From an uncultured Blautia sp. (GTDB taxonomy: Bacteria > Bacillota > Clostridia > Lachnospirales > Lachnospiraceae), in the NCBI GenBank assembly GCA_934402155.1, contig CAKRTP010000104.1, forward strand, positions 1-6,237: a DNA stretch of 6,237 nucleotides. The letters run 5' to 3'. Below, piece by piece: positions 5,399 to 6,237 of the stretch (positions are counted from its first letter, which is position 1; the number at the start of each line of letters is the position of its first letter). The notes beneath the pieces are model-generated. The model saw nothing but the letters and a program-made list of their open reading frames with translations, did no database searches and was not told where the DNA came from. Made by a program: the position numbers and the translations under genes.

Positions 5399-6237
5399 AT
5401 GAGACACTTAATGAGCCCGCTGGATCTTTCCAAAGAAGAACTTGATACTCTTCTGGATCTGGCCAGCGACATTGAAAAAAATCCAGCAAAATACGCGCAT
5501 GTCTGCGATGATAAGAGACTTGCCACCTGTTTTTATGAACCAAGCACACGTACACGTTTAAGCTTTGAGGCAGCCATGATGAATCTTGGCGGCAAAGTTT
5601 TAGGCTTCTCTTCTGCCGGTTCCAGTTCCGCTTCCAAAGGCGAAAGTGTTGCCGACACAATTCGTGTTGTTTCCTGTTATGCTGATATCTGCGCTATGCG
5701 TCATCCAAAAGAAGGCGCTCCGCTTGTAGCTTCTATGGCATCTTCTATTCCTGTTATCAACGCCGGTGATGGTGGTCATCAGCATCCTACCCAGACCCTT
5801 ACTGACCTTCTTACTATCCGTTCCCTCAAGGGAAGGCTCGATAATCTTACCATTGGTCTGTGCGGTGACCTGAAATTCGGACGTACTGTTCATTCTCTGA
5901 TCGAGGCACTGGTACTTCGTTATTCCAATGTTAAATTTATCCTGATCTCACCTGAAGAGCTTCGTGTACCAAGCTACATCCGCGAAGATGTTCTCGAGAA
6001 AAACAACGTTGAATTTGAAGAAGTTGAACGTCTGGAAGATGCACTTCCTAAACTTGATATTCTCTACATGACACGTGTACAGAAAGAGCGTTTCTTCAAC
6101 GAGGAAGATTATGTCCGCATGAAAGACTTCTACATCCTCGACAAACAGAAGATGGAACTCGCTCCGAAGGATATGTACATTCTTCATCCGCTTCCGCGTG
6201 TAAATGAAATTTCTGTTGAAGTAGATGATGATCCTCG
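5399..6237 (+). CDS. pyrB: Aspartate carbamoyltransferase catalytic chain, 3' end outside window
   Basis: Condenses carbamoyl phosphate and aspartate to N-carbamoyl-aspartate, the committed step of pyrimidine synthesis. Of the usual ~305-310 residues, 279 are visible. The carbamoyl-phosphate domain shows [13 protein letters not shown] (45-57, the STRTR signature at 49-53), the mobile-loop SASKGES (77-83, K80), R101 in MRHP and HPTQ (129-132). The aspartate domain shows [11 protein letters not shown] (156-166, R162), TRVQKER (225-231, R226) and [11 protein letters not shown] (261-271). All expected catalytic residues are present. AAAGGGAGG (5384-5392) lies 6 nt before the ATG. The sequence resembles the E. 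coli-type chain that partners with regulatory PyrI; whether pyrI follows lies outside the window. It has its own promoter directly upstream. Confidence 0.97.
   Translation, partial: MRHLMSPLDLSKEELDTLLDLASDIEKNPAKYAHVCDDKRLATCFYEPSTRTRLSFEAAMMNLGGKVLGFSSAGSSSASKGESVADTIRVVSCYADICAMRHPKEGAPLVASMASSIPVINAGDGGHQHPTQTLTDLLTIRSLKGRLDNLTIGLCGDLKFGRTVHSLIEALVLRYSNVKFILISPEELRVPSYIREDVLEKNNVEFEEVERLEDALPKLDILYMTRVQKERFFNEEDYVRMKDFYILDKQKMELAPKDMYILHPLPRVNEISVEVDDDP

Overview
The window reads as ordinary chromosome of a Firmicute, most likely a clostridial gut anaerobe of the Lachnospiraceae type (Blautia/Dorea/Roseburia-like). This rests on the moderate base composition, strong AGGAGG-type ribosome binding sites, sigma-A-like promoters, a DUF815-type AAA+ ATPase next to a Ppx/GppA protein, and a fused chorismate mutase-prephenate dehydratase. 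The lineage is inferred from protein resemblance only. No insertion sequence, prophage, CRISPR array, tRNA or rRNA was seen.

Layout. Positions 1-4729 are a tightly packed minus-strand cluster, read from right to left: folC (folylpolyglutamate/dihydrofolate synthase, 4729-3440), pheA (bifunctional chorismate mutase/prephenate dehydratase, 3417-2269), a DUF815 AAA+ ATPase (2267-957) and a Ppx/GppA-family phosphatase (from 934, running off the left edge). Gaps are 22, 1 and 22 nt, so this is probably one operon. A good sigma-A promoter (TTGAAA-17-TATAGT) reads leftward at 4880-4852 and gives a folC leader of about 115 nt that can fold into a closing stem plus a strong hairpin, with competing pairings next to the Shine-Dalgarno site.

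Positions 4928-5323 (plus strand) hold a small four-helix membrane protein of the type called 'putative ABC transporter permease' (PF06541-like). At 5399 begins pyrB (aspartate carbamoyltransferase catalytic chain), cut by the right edge after 279 codons. pyrB has its own promoter (TTGAAA-17-TATGAT) whose -35 overlaps the upstream stop codon. The promoter sits inside a 38-bp interrupted dyad and is followed by an AT-rich hairpin in the short leader.

How the genes fit. folC retains one-carbon cofactors, pheA commits chorismate to phenylalanine, and pyrB commits carbamoyl phosphate and aspartate to pyrimidines. The DUF815 ATPase and Ppx/GppA protein form a distal pair that may concern polyphosphate or (p)ppGpp. 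The window is mostly core metabolism. The points most worth a second look are the structured folC leader, the altered active-site motifs of the Ppx/GppA protein, its link to the uncharacterised ATPase, and the symmetry over the pyrB promoter. Nothing here clearly amounts to a new multi-gene system.
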